DNA of 64,000 nt, taken from Euclidia mi. Lineage: Eukaryota > Arthropoda > Insecta > Lepidoptera > Erebidae. This document shows, piece by piece, positions 34,901-44,875 of the stretch (position 1 is its first letter; the number at the start of each line of letters is the position of its first letter). The DNA is taken from positions 65,553,251 through 65,617,250 of the forward strand of contig OX123188.2 in NCBI GenBank assembly GCA_944739405.2, given 5' to 3'. The notes beneath the pieces were generated by a model. That model did no database searches. It was not told the origin of the DNA and saw only the letters and a list, made by a program, of their open reading frames with translations. Both the position numbers and the translations under genes were made by a program.

Positions 34901-35339
34901 GATATAGTTTATACAGAAACAAAAAATGGTCAGACCAAAAAGTTAAAATAACTATTTTAACCTACGCAGTGAAATTGGATCTCCCTGTTCGATTTCCTAA
35001 GAAAGTAATTTAATTAGTATTATATCTTATACTTCTAATAATAATCTAATTTATAAGTATATAATTTTATAATTATTGATATTAACCGATATGTTAACTA
35101 CAACATGCCTAATAATTTTACGCATACAAACCAGTGACAAATGACAATTTTTAGAGTTATACATTTTACACAAAAAGCTACAGAGGTAATATAATAAATT
35201 ATATATTATTCTATTAAACTGATTCAATAAAAAATATGACCAATTTATTATAATAACATATATTTTCTTCCAACGGCAAATTTTCGTTTCATATTTCATA
35301 ACCCGCACTAAACACTACACTTACTTGGAAGGCACGCAT
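25778..35339 (-). CDS. RR-2 cuticular protein, Gly/Tyr/His-rich (gene 2), 4 exons
   Basis: A secreted chitin-binding structural protein of the CPR family, RR-2 subgroup (usually hard cuticle). Exons 35325-35339, 28955-29119, 26210-26306 and 25778-25941 give 441 nt, 146 residues plus stop. All introns are GT/AG with phases 0, 0, 1. Residues 1-18 are a signal peptide with cleavage expected after AVSA. Residues 19-60 are Gly/Tyr/Ser/His-rich (GLSGYSGYSGGHGGYY). Residues about 62-122 are the RR-2 domain: KYSFDYAVSD, TGDHKTQWETRDGD, YSLAEPDGTTR, VEYTAD and GFRAVV. The tail is His/Pro/Tyr-rich (HAQHPQPHYNPHGY), typical of proteins that become cross-linked during sclerotisation. The first intron is 6205 bp and the second 2648 bp, both swollen by repeats. 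The gene is intact. RR-2 is clear; assignment to a named orthologue is not possible by eye. Confidence 0.95.
26210..26306 (-). CDS. Gene 2 exon 3
   Basis: 97 nt with the first half of the RR-2 domain. Acceptor TATTTTGCAG, donor GTAATA, splitting a Gly codon. Confidence 0.95.
26843..27259 (+). mobile_element. Full-length S1-long SINE with target duplication
   Basis: Inserted in intron 2 of cuticle gene 2, antisense to it, between perfect 12-bp repeats ACTTAATAAATA (26831-26842 and 27260-27271). Nearly the same sequence as 10083-10491, with only scattered single-base changes plus a few extra bases at the 5' end. Contains the tRNA-like A and B boxes and a (TATG)n tail. Confidence 0.92.
27285..27495. 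repeat. Dispersed repeat plus short tandem repeat
   Basis: 27297-27420 carries CACCATCTAGTCCCAAGC and ATTATGGGTACTAGATAA, phrases common in lepidopteran repeats. It is followed by three copies of AATAAATGTCATAC (about 27421, 27456, 27473). Confidence 0.55.
28060..28245 (-). mobile_element. S3-type remnant
   Basis: Phrases TTTTCTACAGAACGACC and GATTGCCGGGGCCGATAACT match the 3' half of S3. Heavily worn. It lies in intron 2 of gene 2. Confidence 0.45.
28955..29119 (-). CDS. Gene 2 exon 2
   Basis: 55 codons: the hydrophobic part of the signal peptide and the Gly/Tyr-rich N-terminal segment. Acceptor CCTTCTAG, donor GTGAGT. Confidence 0.93.
31148..31400 (+). mobile_element. S2 SINE-like repeat
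   Basis: Its head (GTGGTGACGGATTAAGAACA, TGTCACCACCGCGTATC, GGTGTCGTAAGAGCCGAC) is homologous to the head of S1-long. The body is different: CCCGTTTGGCCGGCGTGG, TCCAGCAGTGGACTGTTAAA and an ATG-repeat tail. It lies in intron 1 of cuticle gene 2. Confidence 0.8.
31491..31880. mobile_element. MITE-like element, copy 1
   Basis: About 390 bp with imperfect terminal inverted repeats: TATACAGGTTGTCACAAGAC on the left, and the reverse of AAGCGTCTTTTCACACCCTG on the right. No ORF. It is homologous along its whole length to copy 2, which follows about 90 bp later in the same orientation. Confidence 0.6.
31970..32345. mobile_element. MITE-like element, copy 2
   Basis: A diverged copy of 31491-31880 sharing TCATACTAACCAAAAATAA, CCTGGGAAACGAT and CAGTAATTTCCCAGGTAT. 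The terminal repeats are more worn. Confidence 0.6.
33592..33830 (-). mobile_element. S1 SINE in intron 1 of cuticle gene 2
   Basis: Complete head to tail on the minus strand: GTGGTCCAGTGGATAGCG, GCAATAGGTTCGCC, CTGCCTACACCTTCGGGG. Same orientation as the gene. Confidence 0.82.
35325..35339 (-). CDS. Gene 2 exon 1 (five codons)
   Basis: Encodes MRAFQ, then a good donor GTAAGT. The start is supported by the signal peptide that continues in exon 2 and by a TATA/initiator pair upstream. A five-codon first coding exon is common in insect cuticle genes. Confidence 0.9.
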
Positions 35340-35399
35340 TTTCACTTGTAAAATAAGGTCACTTTCGTCCTCTTCGAAGTCGACAGGAGCTGAACTGAC

Positions 35400-35434
35400 A
35401 CTGATGCAGGTCCCACCAGGCCTCTGTATTTATA
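35400..35434 (-). promoter_or_regulatory. Core promoter of cuticle gene 2
   Basis: A TATA box TATAAATA (35434-35427, minus) begins 32 bases upstream of the A in an initiator TCAGT (35404-35400). This predicts a 63-nt 5' UTR before the ATG at 35339. Both elements match arthropod consensus well. Confidence 0.75.
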
Positions 35435-36354
35435 ACTAGCTGTAGGTTGCACCACCTAGCCGTGCGGTGCGTGATTTCGGTTTAGCTTCGCTACTTTTCG
35501 ACGTATGATAACAGGGCTTTTATTTATGAGGGTTTATGATGAGGTGTTTAATTTTAGTGCTATTCATAATTTATGTTCAGCTTTGTTAAGGTTATCCAGG
35601 GCTGTACACGGGCTTATTTTTAAATTAAAATATGAAGCATATAAAAGCACAAAAACAAAAATCTTAAGACACGTTGTAAGAAAAAAAAATATGGATCTTA
35701 CCTTTCTCAAACTCAATAGTAACTTAACATCGATACCTAAAGTAAGAATGAGAAACGATTCTATCTTGCCTTTTGTGACGTAGAATCTTCACAAATGGCA
35801 GAGTATGACATCCACGAAATTAATAAGCAATATATGTATGTACATACAGGCTTAATATACAACTAAATGAAAAATCTCTTTAATATAAATAACTAAACAA
35901 GAAGCAACTTCGCAGAGGAATACGATTAATCTGTCTATAAAGTAAGTCAATATGAAAAGAAACATATTTCAAAAATGGTTACACGATATTATTTCACATG
36001 TTGCAGATTGAAAAAAGATGTGTCCATTTTACAACAGTGATCAATTAATTCGAATTAGGCTGGCTATAACATTTTATGAGCCGAGTAAGTAACTAGATAG
36101 TGATATCAAATGTTATGTCATTATAATATTTAAAAACAACAAGATGAGTCATTAAAGCTCTTGTGGCAAGGATAGTGAAATCAAGCACAAAGTGACAAAC
36201 TCTACGCCTTTTATAATCACGCTATAAGATTGTCTTTATTTTATAATTATAGTTAGTATGTGTGAATGTGTATATTATAACAATTAAAATAATTTTACTG
36301 TCTAATTAACACGAATCTTTGTTGTTTGAGATTCCGTTATTACATTAGTTTTTT
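35435..36354. other. Upstream region of cuticle gene 2
   Basis: Unique AT-rich DNA, probably including the 5' control region. A 92-codon open frame at 35505-35783 has no recognisable domain. No further cuticle exon was seen upstream. Confidence 0.4.
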
Positions 36355-36424
36355 GTAAACGTCACGCCTTTGTTCCCGAAGTGGTAGGCAGAGGTTTTAT
36401 ATTACACCCTCATTTCGCCTTAAG
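36355..36424 (-). mobile_element. S1 SINE, 3' fragment
   Basis: Only the GTTCCCGAAGTGGTAGGCAG and TATTACACCCTCATTTCGCC parts are present. Confidence 0.6.
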
Positions 36425-36431
36425 AATTTTG

Positions 36432-36661
36432 ACGTGACAACGTCTTATAAATTGGTTTGCCGGGTGACACTTCAAGAAACTGCGTTACGCTCCGCTCACG
36501 TTATGCGCTCACAATGAGAGCGAGTGAGAGGCACGCGTCCCGCCTAAGAGCGAGAGAGACAGACATAAAAAGTGAAAGGCACGCGTCTTTCATCCTTCTT
36601 CCTACTATACGAATGAATATTCACATTAAAATTATTTTACCACTCAAAGTCGTTGTCACGT
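36432..36661. mobile_element. MITE-like element with ACGTGACAACG ends
   Basis: A 230-bp block with inverted ends ACGTGACAACGTCTT and its near-complement (one mismatch in 15). The interior is more GC-rich, with two GGCACGCGTC phrases. It has no ORF of note. A matching CGTTGTCACGTAAAA also occurs at about 46974-46988, so this end is repeated in the genome. Confidence 0.6.
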
Positions 36662-37326
36662 AAAACTTTCGCCCGTATACCGACTTTACAGGCAACCAAT
36701 TTTTTTAGATCCAAGTTAGTGTTAAATATTAATGAAATAAAACATTTTCTTTTTATATTATAAATTATTATACGACTAAACCTAAGAAATCACCGTAAGT
36801 GTCTCTGAAATGCATCTAGCAATTACTACAAATGATTTTGATAATGTTGCCAATTATGAGTCTCATTTTCTTGTAAAATTACTACTTTCGATCAGTGCTA
36901 GTCAACCGAAACCATATTTTATAGCTCTTGTTACATAATCCTACAGATCTGGAAATCACAATTTTAACTATGAAAGCTATCTACCATTAGGTTCTTTTGA
37001 ACGCATCATATCAAGAACGATTTGAGTTTTTCAATGAATATTAATTCCAACAGTAAACTATGATTGATGAAATTACTGTATGTGAAATTACTGTGTTTGT
37101 TACTGTGTGCAGATCCAAAACTTTATACAGGTAGAGGAATATTATTAGGAAGCAGTAAATACAACATAAGATTTAGTCCTTTATTTAGTCTATGGCTATT
37201 ACAATTGCTGCTATATATTTCATTTCCACTTTTTGCCACAACTTTTTGAACAAATATCGGATTGATACAAACAGATCCTTGACAAAATTGTAGCATTAAT
37301 TATAAACATAATTATTATTATCATAT
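36662..37326. other. AT-rich spacer, nothing recognised
   Basis: No supported ORF or repeat boundary. Confidence 0.45.
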
Positions 37327-37565
37327 CATCATCATCAGCCATTAACAGTCCACTGCTGGACTAGGCCTCTCCTTTGAAAGGAGGAATTGGCCAACTATAC
37401 CACGCTTGCCAAACGGGTTGGTATAGGGTTTGTATCAAGTTTTCCTTCTCTTACAATGCTGTTCTCTGCATAGTATGGTCCCTCTGTTGGCTCTTACGAC
37501 ACCCATGGGATGATATGGGGTGGTGACCATCCGTATTCTTAATCCGTCACCACACGGACAGCTGT
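37327..37565 (-). mobile_element. S2 SINE-like repeat
   Basis: On its low side is an ATCATC tail, then AACAGTCCACTGCTGGACTA, GGAGGAATTGGCC, and the head GGTGGTGACCATCCG and CCGTCACCACACGGAC. Confidence 0.8.
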
Positions 37566-37689
37566 CGTCATTATCATATCGTTAAAAAGCATATACATAT
37601 TGAAGTGGTTAAAAGTTAATTGAGGGAGAACCCTTTCACAGAATATCGACGTCAAGTAACAGTATCTAGACTTTTGCGTTTTGTTCGGT

Positions 37690-37860
37690 GAGTAAGAGTG
37701 CCGGAGGGCCTATTCCCTTTTCCGTATCCTTCATCCCGCTCCTCTTTCTTTTCTTTTTCTCATCAGATCAGCCACGCACTTGCATCTCCTCTGGGGCTGC
37801 AGGTATCCATAGGTGCCAGTAATTGCTTACGATCAGGCGATCCCTCTGCTAGGTTCTTTC
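37690..37860. mobile_element. S5 repeat, reverse and rearranged
   Basis: Reads CCGGAGGGCCTATTCCC, TTCATCCCGCTCCTC and AATTGCTTACGATCAGGCGA, the reverse order of the 7520-7755 copy. Confidence 0.55.
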
Positions 37861-38824
37861 CAGTGCCATAAAGGAAATACAAATCACTAAAAATAATACA
37901 ATAAAAACATATAAATAAGTTCAGGGTATCATTAATCCAGTCATCATCATCTTGCTAGTGTCATTCCCGTAGCAACAAATTCTCCTACCTATGGAATCGG
38001 TTTCTAGCTTAACCGGATTTGACTAAACCTCAGCTTTTACAGAACATTTGTCGCCTGACCTACGCTTATTCATGGTCAATAATACGCTAATATTCATATG
38101 CAATGCATGTTACAGAATATAACACATCTCATGAGAAAATGTATAGTGCGAATTAGTCTGAACTCATTACAACGAGTGTGCCAAAAATACCATCTTCAGT
38201 GAAGTGGCTATCATAGATACACGCGTGATATTTTGCACATTAAAATTGAATGCATTTTCAATATGTCTGTCTGTTTTATATTTTTTTAAATTCTCTTAGC
38301 TGATTACAAAAAAAGTAATGCTTTTCATAACATGTTTTAAATAGATCTCTACTTTTACAGTATTGTCGGCTATCCAAGAATAGTTAGATACCATATTTGA
38401 AAGCCTACCAGAATTAACTGAAATTTATGGCAACTGAAAGTAAATTATGAAAGAATAAAGCTTTTACTAATAGTAGTTTTTACCTATTTAAGCATCCAGT
38501 TATTGAGGGCGCTTTATTTCATACGCATGGTATGCTATTTTGAATGAACAAATAACTTGTCAACAGTGACTAGTAAATTTAAAACATTTTAATAATTAAA
38601 GATAATACTATGCTGCCACGTTTTAAAACAGCTTTTCTTGAAATGCCATTAAAATGTACCTATGCAGATATGCGCCAATAAATGTAAGATTCGAATTAAG
38701 AAATACTTGCATATTTAGGTTCATTGGTGCTGTAGAAATATGTAGCTTCTACAGGCACTCCATAAAATAATAATTTTCAGGTTAAAGGACAGAATTTGAG
38801 ATGGCGTTAATGCATATAAAAGCA
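37861..38824. other. Spacer with a worn S3 tail
   Basis: 37930-38060 resembles the 3' end of S3 (AACCGGATTTGACTAAAC, TTTTACAGAACATTTGTCGCC). The rest is AT-rich without recognised features. Confidence 0.45.
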
Positions 38825-39125
38825 GCGATAGCCTAAAGGAGAGACCGACAGACTGCTACGCAGAGGGTCCGGGTTCGAATCCACGGCGCGCACCAATGAC
38901 TTTTCGGACTTATGTGCGTATTAAATTGTTAATTATCGCTTGCTAAACGGTGAAGGAAAACATCACGTGAGGAAACCTGCATGTCTGGGCGTTCTCCATA
39001 ATGTTCTCGAAAGACATGTGAAGTCTGCTAACCCGCACTTGGCCAGCGTGGTGGATCCTTCTCATAATGGGAAGAGGCCCATGCCCAGCATTGGAACAGT
39101 ATAAAGGGCTGATGATGATGATAAT
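38825..39125 (+). mobile_element. S3 SINE-like repeat with ATG-repeat tail
   Basis: Head GCGATAGCCTAAAGGAGAG and B-box-like GGGTTCGAATCCACGG, then GCACCAATGACTTTTCGG, a 3' part AACCTGCATGTCTGGGCGTT and GGCCAGCGTGGTGGATC, ending GATGATGATGATAATG. The 3' part is a common LINE-like tail, so this copy is composite. Confidence 0.72.
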
Positions 39126-39155
39126 GCATATTGTCAAATCACGTACTTTATGTCG

Positions 39156-39291
39156 GTTTAAGAAGCTGAAATTTGGCATGGATCTTTCCTGGAGACTGTA
39201 GGGATGCACTAAGGACGGGTTTCCTGAAATTCCTACGGGATCGGGCAGAAACGTTTAAATTAAACTGAATTTAGCTGCTGGCGTCCTCTAG
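39156..39291 (+). mobile_element. HL element, 3' part
   Basis: AAGCTGAAATTTGGCATGG, CTGTAGGGATGCACTAAGGA and the terminus GCTGCTGGCGTCCTCTAG before T. It is homologous to 15879-16085 but lacks the 5' end. Confidence 0.6.
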
Positions 39292-39344
39292 TGTATGTAT
39301 ATGATTGTCCTCTAGTTATTCAGTTCTTTATACGTATTGCTCCC

Positions 39345-39690
39345 TTACAGCCTTTCGCAGTCCATTGCTGGACTTAAGCCCCTCTCGATTTTCTCCACAG
39401 TGCTGCTGTGAGTCAATAAGAGGATTGAGCCTACTGTACCACGCTTGTCAAAAGATTTATAGGTACAGCGTTTGATGCTGACTTTTTCGTCTCTTCGCAA
39501 AGATGCTCTTTCTCTTTTAAAAAAGAGAACTCCCGCACTAGGACTAAATCCTGTGTCGCGGGGACTTTACAAACGTACAACTAACGGACACAATGCTGTT
39601 TGCATTGTTTATTTTCCTTACATCTTACATAAACGGAATGAAATGAAACGGGGTAGTGCCATTTTATTTTACTTATCCGTCTCTACACGG
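39345..39690 (-). mobile_element. Degenerate S2 repeat
   Basis: Starts with CAGTCCATTGCTGGACTTAA and ends with TATCCGTCTCTACACGGAC, the two ends of S2. The middle is expanded and altered. The 81-codon frame at 39472-39717 lies inside it and is not a gene. Confidence 0.55.
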
Positions 39691-40422
39691 ACAACATATA
39701 CCAACATACATGTATGAAAATAACTTTAGCGATACATAATACATACTCGTATATATATTATTGCAATACGTCATATTGCAAGTGCATTGACATGTTTTTC
39801 GACATCTCAAAGCCGCAAACGCCGATCACAACATTACTGACACATTGTTACGTGCTTCGCCTATCAAACAAATTGATCTACATACATACATAGTTTATTT
39901 GGTTCGCCATTCATAGCAGTAAACAATTATTAGCTCAGTTGCGTACCATACCTGTTCATTGTATTGAGATAGTATTGCTTGTGTTCATATTCAATAAGTA
40001 ACCTGCTGTATCGCTGAACTAATTATTTGATATTGGCCCTTCGCTTTTAGCCGAAACTAATTTAAATTTATAATTGTCCAAAGTTCTGCAGCTTTTACTA
40101 CTAAATTGGTCCCAAATTCGTGTGAACTATGAAAAATAAATTAATAATATTAGCCGCTACATAATTATGTACTATGGGTATACAAACATGTTATATCGAC
40201 GGGACCTAAAATGTTTTATTATAACAATAATATTTCAAAGTGTGCTGTTTTAAGTGTAAGAAAATTTACTAAATCTGTCCTTCTTAAAAATATAAGACTC
40301 TAGTATTATATTGATTTTCGTTAGCCCACTTAAGCATTAGCAAAACATTTAATTTGGCAAACGAAATGTAGGACGCCCTTCTGACAGATGACCTGATGGC
40401 TTGAGGAGGCTAGCTGGTAGTG
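39691..40422. other. AT-rich spacer left of the LTR element
   Basis: Nothing recognised except the last ~30 bases, which are part of the SINE-like target of the LTR element. Confidence 0.45.
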
Positions 40423-40427
40423 GGTGG

Positions 40428-40675
40428 TGTATAATCCATATACAAGTAAACTATGCGATACTGTGCAAAGCGGACTGTATTTCGCGTAAATGTGATATGG
40501 TTCGTTACAAAACTGTAAATTCCGACAAGCCTGGGCGCGCCCTTCAAAAAGTGTGTCTTGCTGTTTCTGTCAACCAACTGTCAGTGCATCCGCTTGTGCG
40601 TCGGCGCCCGTGCGGCGCGGCGTCCAGAAGGCGCGGGGGGCGGCGCCTAGTGCTGTGCGTAGCGTGTCATAGACA
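40428..40675 (-). repeat. BEL/Pao 3' LTR
   Basis: 248 bp, nearly identical to the 5' LTR. The integrase frame ends with a TGA a few bases inside this LTR, so the last codons of pol and the LTR overlap. Confidence 0.94.
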
Positions 40676-41998
40676 TTCTGCCGGGCCGCCAGTGAGAGGG
40701 CATATCCGGTTAAATGCTCTTCTGATAGTGCCGCCGCTGGTCTTGATGTCGGCCACTCTTGTGACTCCGTTGGGCCCCGGATGGAGCTGTGTTACTCGCC
40801 CGAGTACCCAGCGGGCTGGTGGGAGAGCGTCATCTTTCACGACGACCAGGGTGCCTTCTGTCAGCTGTCCGGACGACTTCTTCCATTTTGTTCTGATTTG
40901 AAGTTGTGAAATGTACTCCTTGTAGAATCGAGTCCAAAAGTGTTGACGCAGGAGCTCCACGCGTTTGTATCTGGGTATATGCAGCGGATTACAGTCAGCC
41001 AGTGGTGGCTGAGGTAGTACAGATAATGATCGACCGATTAAGAAGTGAAATGGAGTGAGAGCGGTGAGATCAGACGGGTCAGACGATAGAGGCGTTAAGG
41101 GCCTTGAATTTAAAATGCCTTCAATTTGACATAAGACTGTGTACATTTCTTCATACGTGAGATGTGCCAAGCCCAAGACTCGCCTAAGGTGATGTTTTGT
41201 TGACTTCACTGTGCCTTCCCATAACCCACCAAAGTGTGGGGAGTATGGAGGAATGAAATGAAAAGTGATGCCTTGTTCTGCCACATGGTTGCTTATCAAA
41301 TTCTGATTCTTCGCCAAAAACCCCGTGATAACATTTGACGCCCCTACAAAGTTAGTGCCATTGTCTGAATATATGTGAGCAGGTTTTCCTCGGCGGCTGA
41401 TGAATCTATTTAGTGACGCTAAGTAAGATTCCTTTGTCAAATCGGTAACCAATTCCAGGTGTATAGCTTTAACTGCAAGGCATACGAATATGCATATGTA
41501 TGACTTTATCAACTGACTACCACGCCCCTTACGATTACTAATCATGATTGGCCCGGCGTAATCTACACCGACGTTATTAAATGCGAAATCAGAGTGCATG
41601 CGTGGCTCAGGTAAATTACCCATGATTGGTGTAATTGTTTTTCCTTGAAAGCGTCTACATGTGATGCATGATTGTACTGTCTTTCTGGCTAGATTGCGAC
41701 CACTGATAGGCCAATATGTTTCACGCATGTGGGCGAGCAACAGCTGTGGACCAGCATGGAGAAGTTTTATATGTTGCGTGGAAAAAATGAGTTTGCAAAT
41801 GTGATGATGAGCGTGTAAAAGCATTGGAAACTTTTTATCATATTGAAATCGCGAATTAGCGAGCCTGCCGCCCACGCGAATAACTGCGCCGGCCTGATCA
41901 AAAAATGGATGTAATGAAATTAATCTGTTTTTTATTGGTAATGTTTTATTTGTTGAAAGTAACTCATATTCAATAGAAAATGAATTTAACTGTGACAT
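40667..41998 (-). pseudogene. BEL/Pao integrase region, domain intact
   Basis: 443 codons. The zinc-binding HHCC module is present (HIKLLHAG...CITCRRFQG). The DDE core has D in VGVDYAGP, D in IYSDNGTNF and E in FGGLWEGTVK. The C-terminal domain has WKKSSGQLTEGTLVVVKDD and PPARWVLGRVTQLHPG, the usual end of BEL integrases. This stretch is undamaged, but it has lost its reading-frame link to gag and reverse transcriptase. Confidence 0.92.
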
Positions 41999-42065
41999 TT
42001 TTACTAAATTTAATTTGGCCTGATATAGTTCTTTTGTTGTTAATGAAATAAAGGTGTTTTTTGTT

Positions 42066-43680
42066 TTAAGCTGAATTACTTGTTTGTGTTTTTGTTCTAC
42101 AATTATGTATAAATCGCAATATGTATGCAGTTATGCGTGTTAATTTTGTGAAGTTAGAGTAATTGTAAATGAATGAATTGTTGTCTGTCTGTGAGTAACA
42201 TTGAATAGTGTTTTTGTGGCTCTGGGGTTTTGTTTCTGGAAGGTCAGAACAACTGCTGTGCCCAGGTGATGTTGGCCAGCTGCTATCATCATCCCTAAGA
42301 AAGTCTGGACCAGAGAACCACAAATCTGAATGTATGAGTGTTGATGCTGTGACACCCCTAGATATGAGATCTGCGGGGTTCTGTTTTGTAGGTACATATC
42401 GCCATGTTTGTTTATGTGTTATTGTTTGTATTTCATTAATTCTGTGACTTACAAATGCATTTAGTTTGTGTGGTGGCAACTTTATCCAGGACAGCACAAT
42501 CATGGAATCACTCCAAAAGAAACAGTTTGAAATTATGTGTGAATTGCGGAGAGAGTCAATGACCTTTTTGTAAAGGCGAACAGCTGTGAAGGCTGCACAT
42601 AGTTCTAGTCGTGGAATTGTTAATGATTTTAGTGGTGCCACTCTGCACTTGGCTGTTAGTAGCCGTACGTACACTTCACCATCTGTGGTGTGTGTGCGCA
42701 CATATACACAGGCGCCATAGGCGTGCTGAGAGGCGTCACAGAAAGTGTGTAGCTGTATATGTTTGGGTGAATCATAGAAAACTCGTCTCGGTATGACTAA
42801 TTGTTTTAAAGCTGATAGTGATTGTATGAACTTTTTCCATAGTATTTCTATGTCATGAGGGACACTGCTGTCCCACTTTAAGTTTTGTGACCACAACTTT
42901 TGCATTATTATTTTGGCTTCTAAGACTGAAGGACTTAAAAGGCCCAAAGGGTCAAATATTTTGCCAATAATTGATAATATTTTCCTTTTTGTAATATTGT
43001 AATCAACCGAGTCTTCTATGTCTGTTAAGTATGTTATTGTATCTTGATTTTGGTTCCAGTTTATACCTAATGTTTTTGATGGGTCTTTATTACCTAAATT
43101 TGTGGTACTGTGAAGTGAATCTGATGATAGGTTTGCTTTTTGTAAAATATCAGGACTGTTGGACTGCCACTTTCTGAGATGGAATTGTGCTGATTTTAGA
43201 GCTGCATTTACTGACATTGCTATTTCTATTAACCGAGACTTCCGGTCTGAGCCCGTAATCAGGTTATCACAATAAAAATCATGTATGATGATCTCCGACA
43301 CTTCCTTGTCATGTTGGCAGTCCAACCCAACCTGTCTGATACAACGTGTAGCGAGGTAGGGTGCTGAAGCTGTCCCATACGTTACTGTATTTAATGTGTA
43401 GGTTTTCAGTGGTTCTGACTCATCGAAACGAAATACAATTTGTTGTAATGATCGTTGGTTTTCTACGATGGATATTTGCCTGAACATTTTTTCAATATCA
43501 GCTGATATTATGTATTTGTGTTGTCTGAACCTAATAAGTATAGAAATCAAATCATCTTGTACTACTGGTCCTATTGTCTGCATATCATTAAGTGATATTT
43601 TGTTAGATGTGCGTGCCGATGCATCAAAAACCACCCTGAACTTTGTTGTGGTGCTGGTGTTTTGTATTATACCATGATGT
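42066..43680 (-). pseudogene. BEL/Pao reverse transcriptase and RNase H, defective active site
   Basis: Copies element RNA into DNA. Motif A is intact (YIISADIEKMFRQISI), but the motif normally ending in two Asp (YVDD in this family) reads DFYCDNLITG, with the second Asp changed to Asn, probably by one G-to-A transition. RNase H follows, with HTFCDASQHAYGACVYV and SDSMIVLSWI. The open frame begins around 43634 (VFDASARTSNK) and upstream codons continue to about 43715. A second frameshift near 42060 separates it from integrase. Confidence 0.9.
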
Positions 43681-43707
43681 GGTATATAATATGGAGGTGT
43701 CAGAGTG

Positions 43708-44862
43708 TTACTGTTTGTTTTTAGTCATGTGACCTAGGTCAAGGTATTCTTGCATAAAAGTTAGATATTGTTGTTTGTATGTAGGGTCTGATTTGAATCG
43801 TTTTTCTATGTTAAGGAAACGAATCTTTGCCTGACTATATGACTGGCCTAAGCACTCTGGCGATTGTTTGAACGGTATAGTGACCACAAATCTACCATCA
43901 GCATTGCTAGTTGTAGTTGATGTAAATATTTTTTCACATGATAGCTGAGTAATGTAAGGTGTGTCTGAAGGAGTAGATATGTTTTCTAATTCCCAAAATT
44001 TGTTTATGTTATCTGAGATCTGATTCACAAAGAATGAGTTTTGAATTTTATTTTGAATATGAGTATTTGAAATGCAGCCTGATATCAACCAGCCTAAATC
44101 TGTTTGTTGTAGAACTGGTTGCTGTTTTCCTAATTCCAATCTTCCAGCACCCATGACTTCCCAGAATATGTCTGCACCCAATAATAAATCAATAGGGGCT
44201 GGAATGTTAAAGTCAGGGTCTGCCAGTTGTATACAACTAGGTATTTGAATGGTATCTTTGTTTATGTATGTATGTGGAACTGTATTGCAAATTTGGTTAA
44301 TCACAAGACATAAAATGTCCATCCTGTAATTTTTATTGTGTGCTGATTGAATGTGAATGTTAGTATTTTTTGTTATGTTTGTGCACTGATTATTAATACT
44401 AGTGACCATGATGTCTATAGTTTGAATGGGTAAGCCCAGTTTTGAGCACAAGTGCCTAGTTATATAGCTTGAGGTGCTGCCATTGTCTAGTAGTGCTCGT
44501 ACCATATGTGGTTTTCCTTGTTTGTCATATATCTTGACTTGTGCAGTTGACAGTAATATTGTTTTGTTCTGCGTGCAACTAGTTAATGTGACAGATGATG
44601 GTTTTGGTGCATCTAAGTGTAAAAGTGTATTATGTTTTTTGTTGCAGTACTTACATGTCCCTCTTCTGCATAATTTGTTGTCATGACCAGGTTTTAAACA
44701 GTTGGAGCAGATTTTTAATCTCTGTACCTCCCTGATTCTTTGTTCAATGGACATCTGTCCAAACTTTTCACAAGAAAATAATAGATGATGCTGTTTACAC
44801 AAAGGACATGTGGGTACTTTTTGTGTGTTCATTTTTGTAAATGACTTTGTGTTTTGTCCCAC
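43708..44862 (-). pseudogene. BEL/Pao zinc knuckles and aspartic protease
   Basis: In frame with gag. Residues about 18-33 form a CxxC...C motif, and residues about 52-65 a CCHC knuckle (CSNCLKPGHDNKLC), both RNA-binding. The retropepsin active site is at about 125-135 (ALLDNGSTSSYI), with Asn where Ser or Thr is usual after the catalytic Asp. The following segment to the stop corresponds to the region before reverse transcriptase. A one-base shift in the A-rich stretch near 43715 separates it from the polymerase frame. Confidence 0.88.
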
Positions 44863-44875
44863 TTGAGTATCTGAT

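Noticed and set aside
40401..40901. 166-codon plus ORF over the left LTR and integrase end
   Set aside because: Antisense shadow of the BEL/Pao LTR and pol region.
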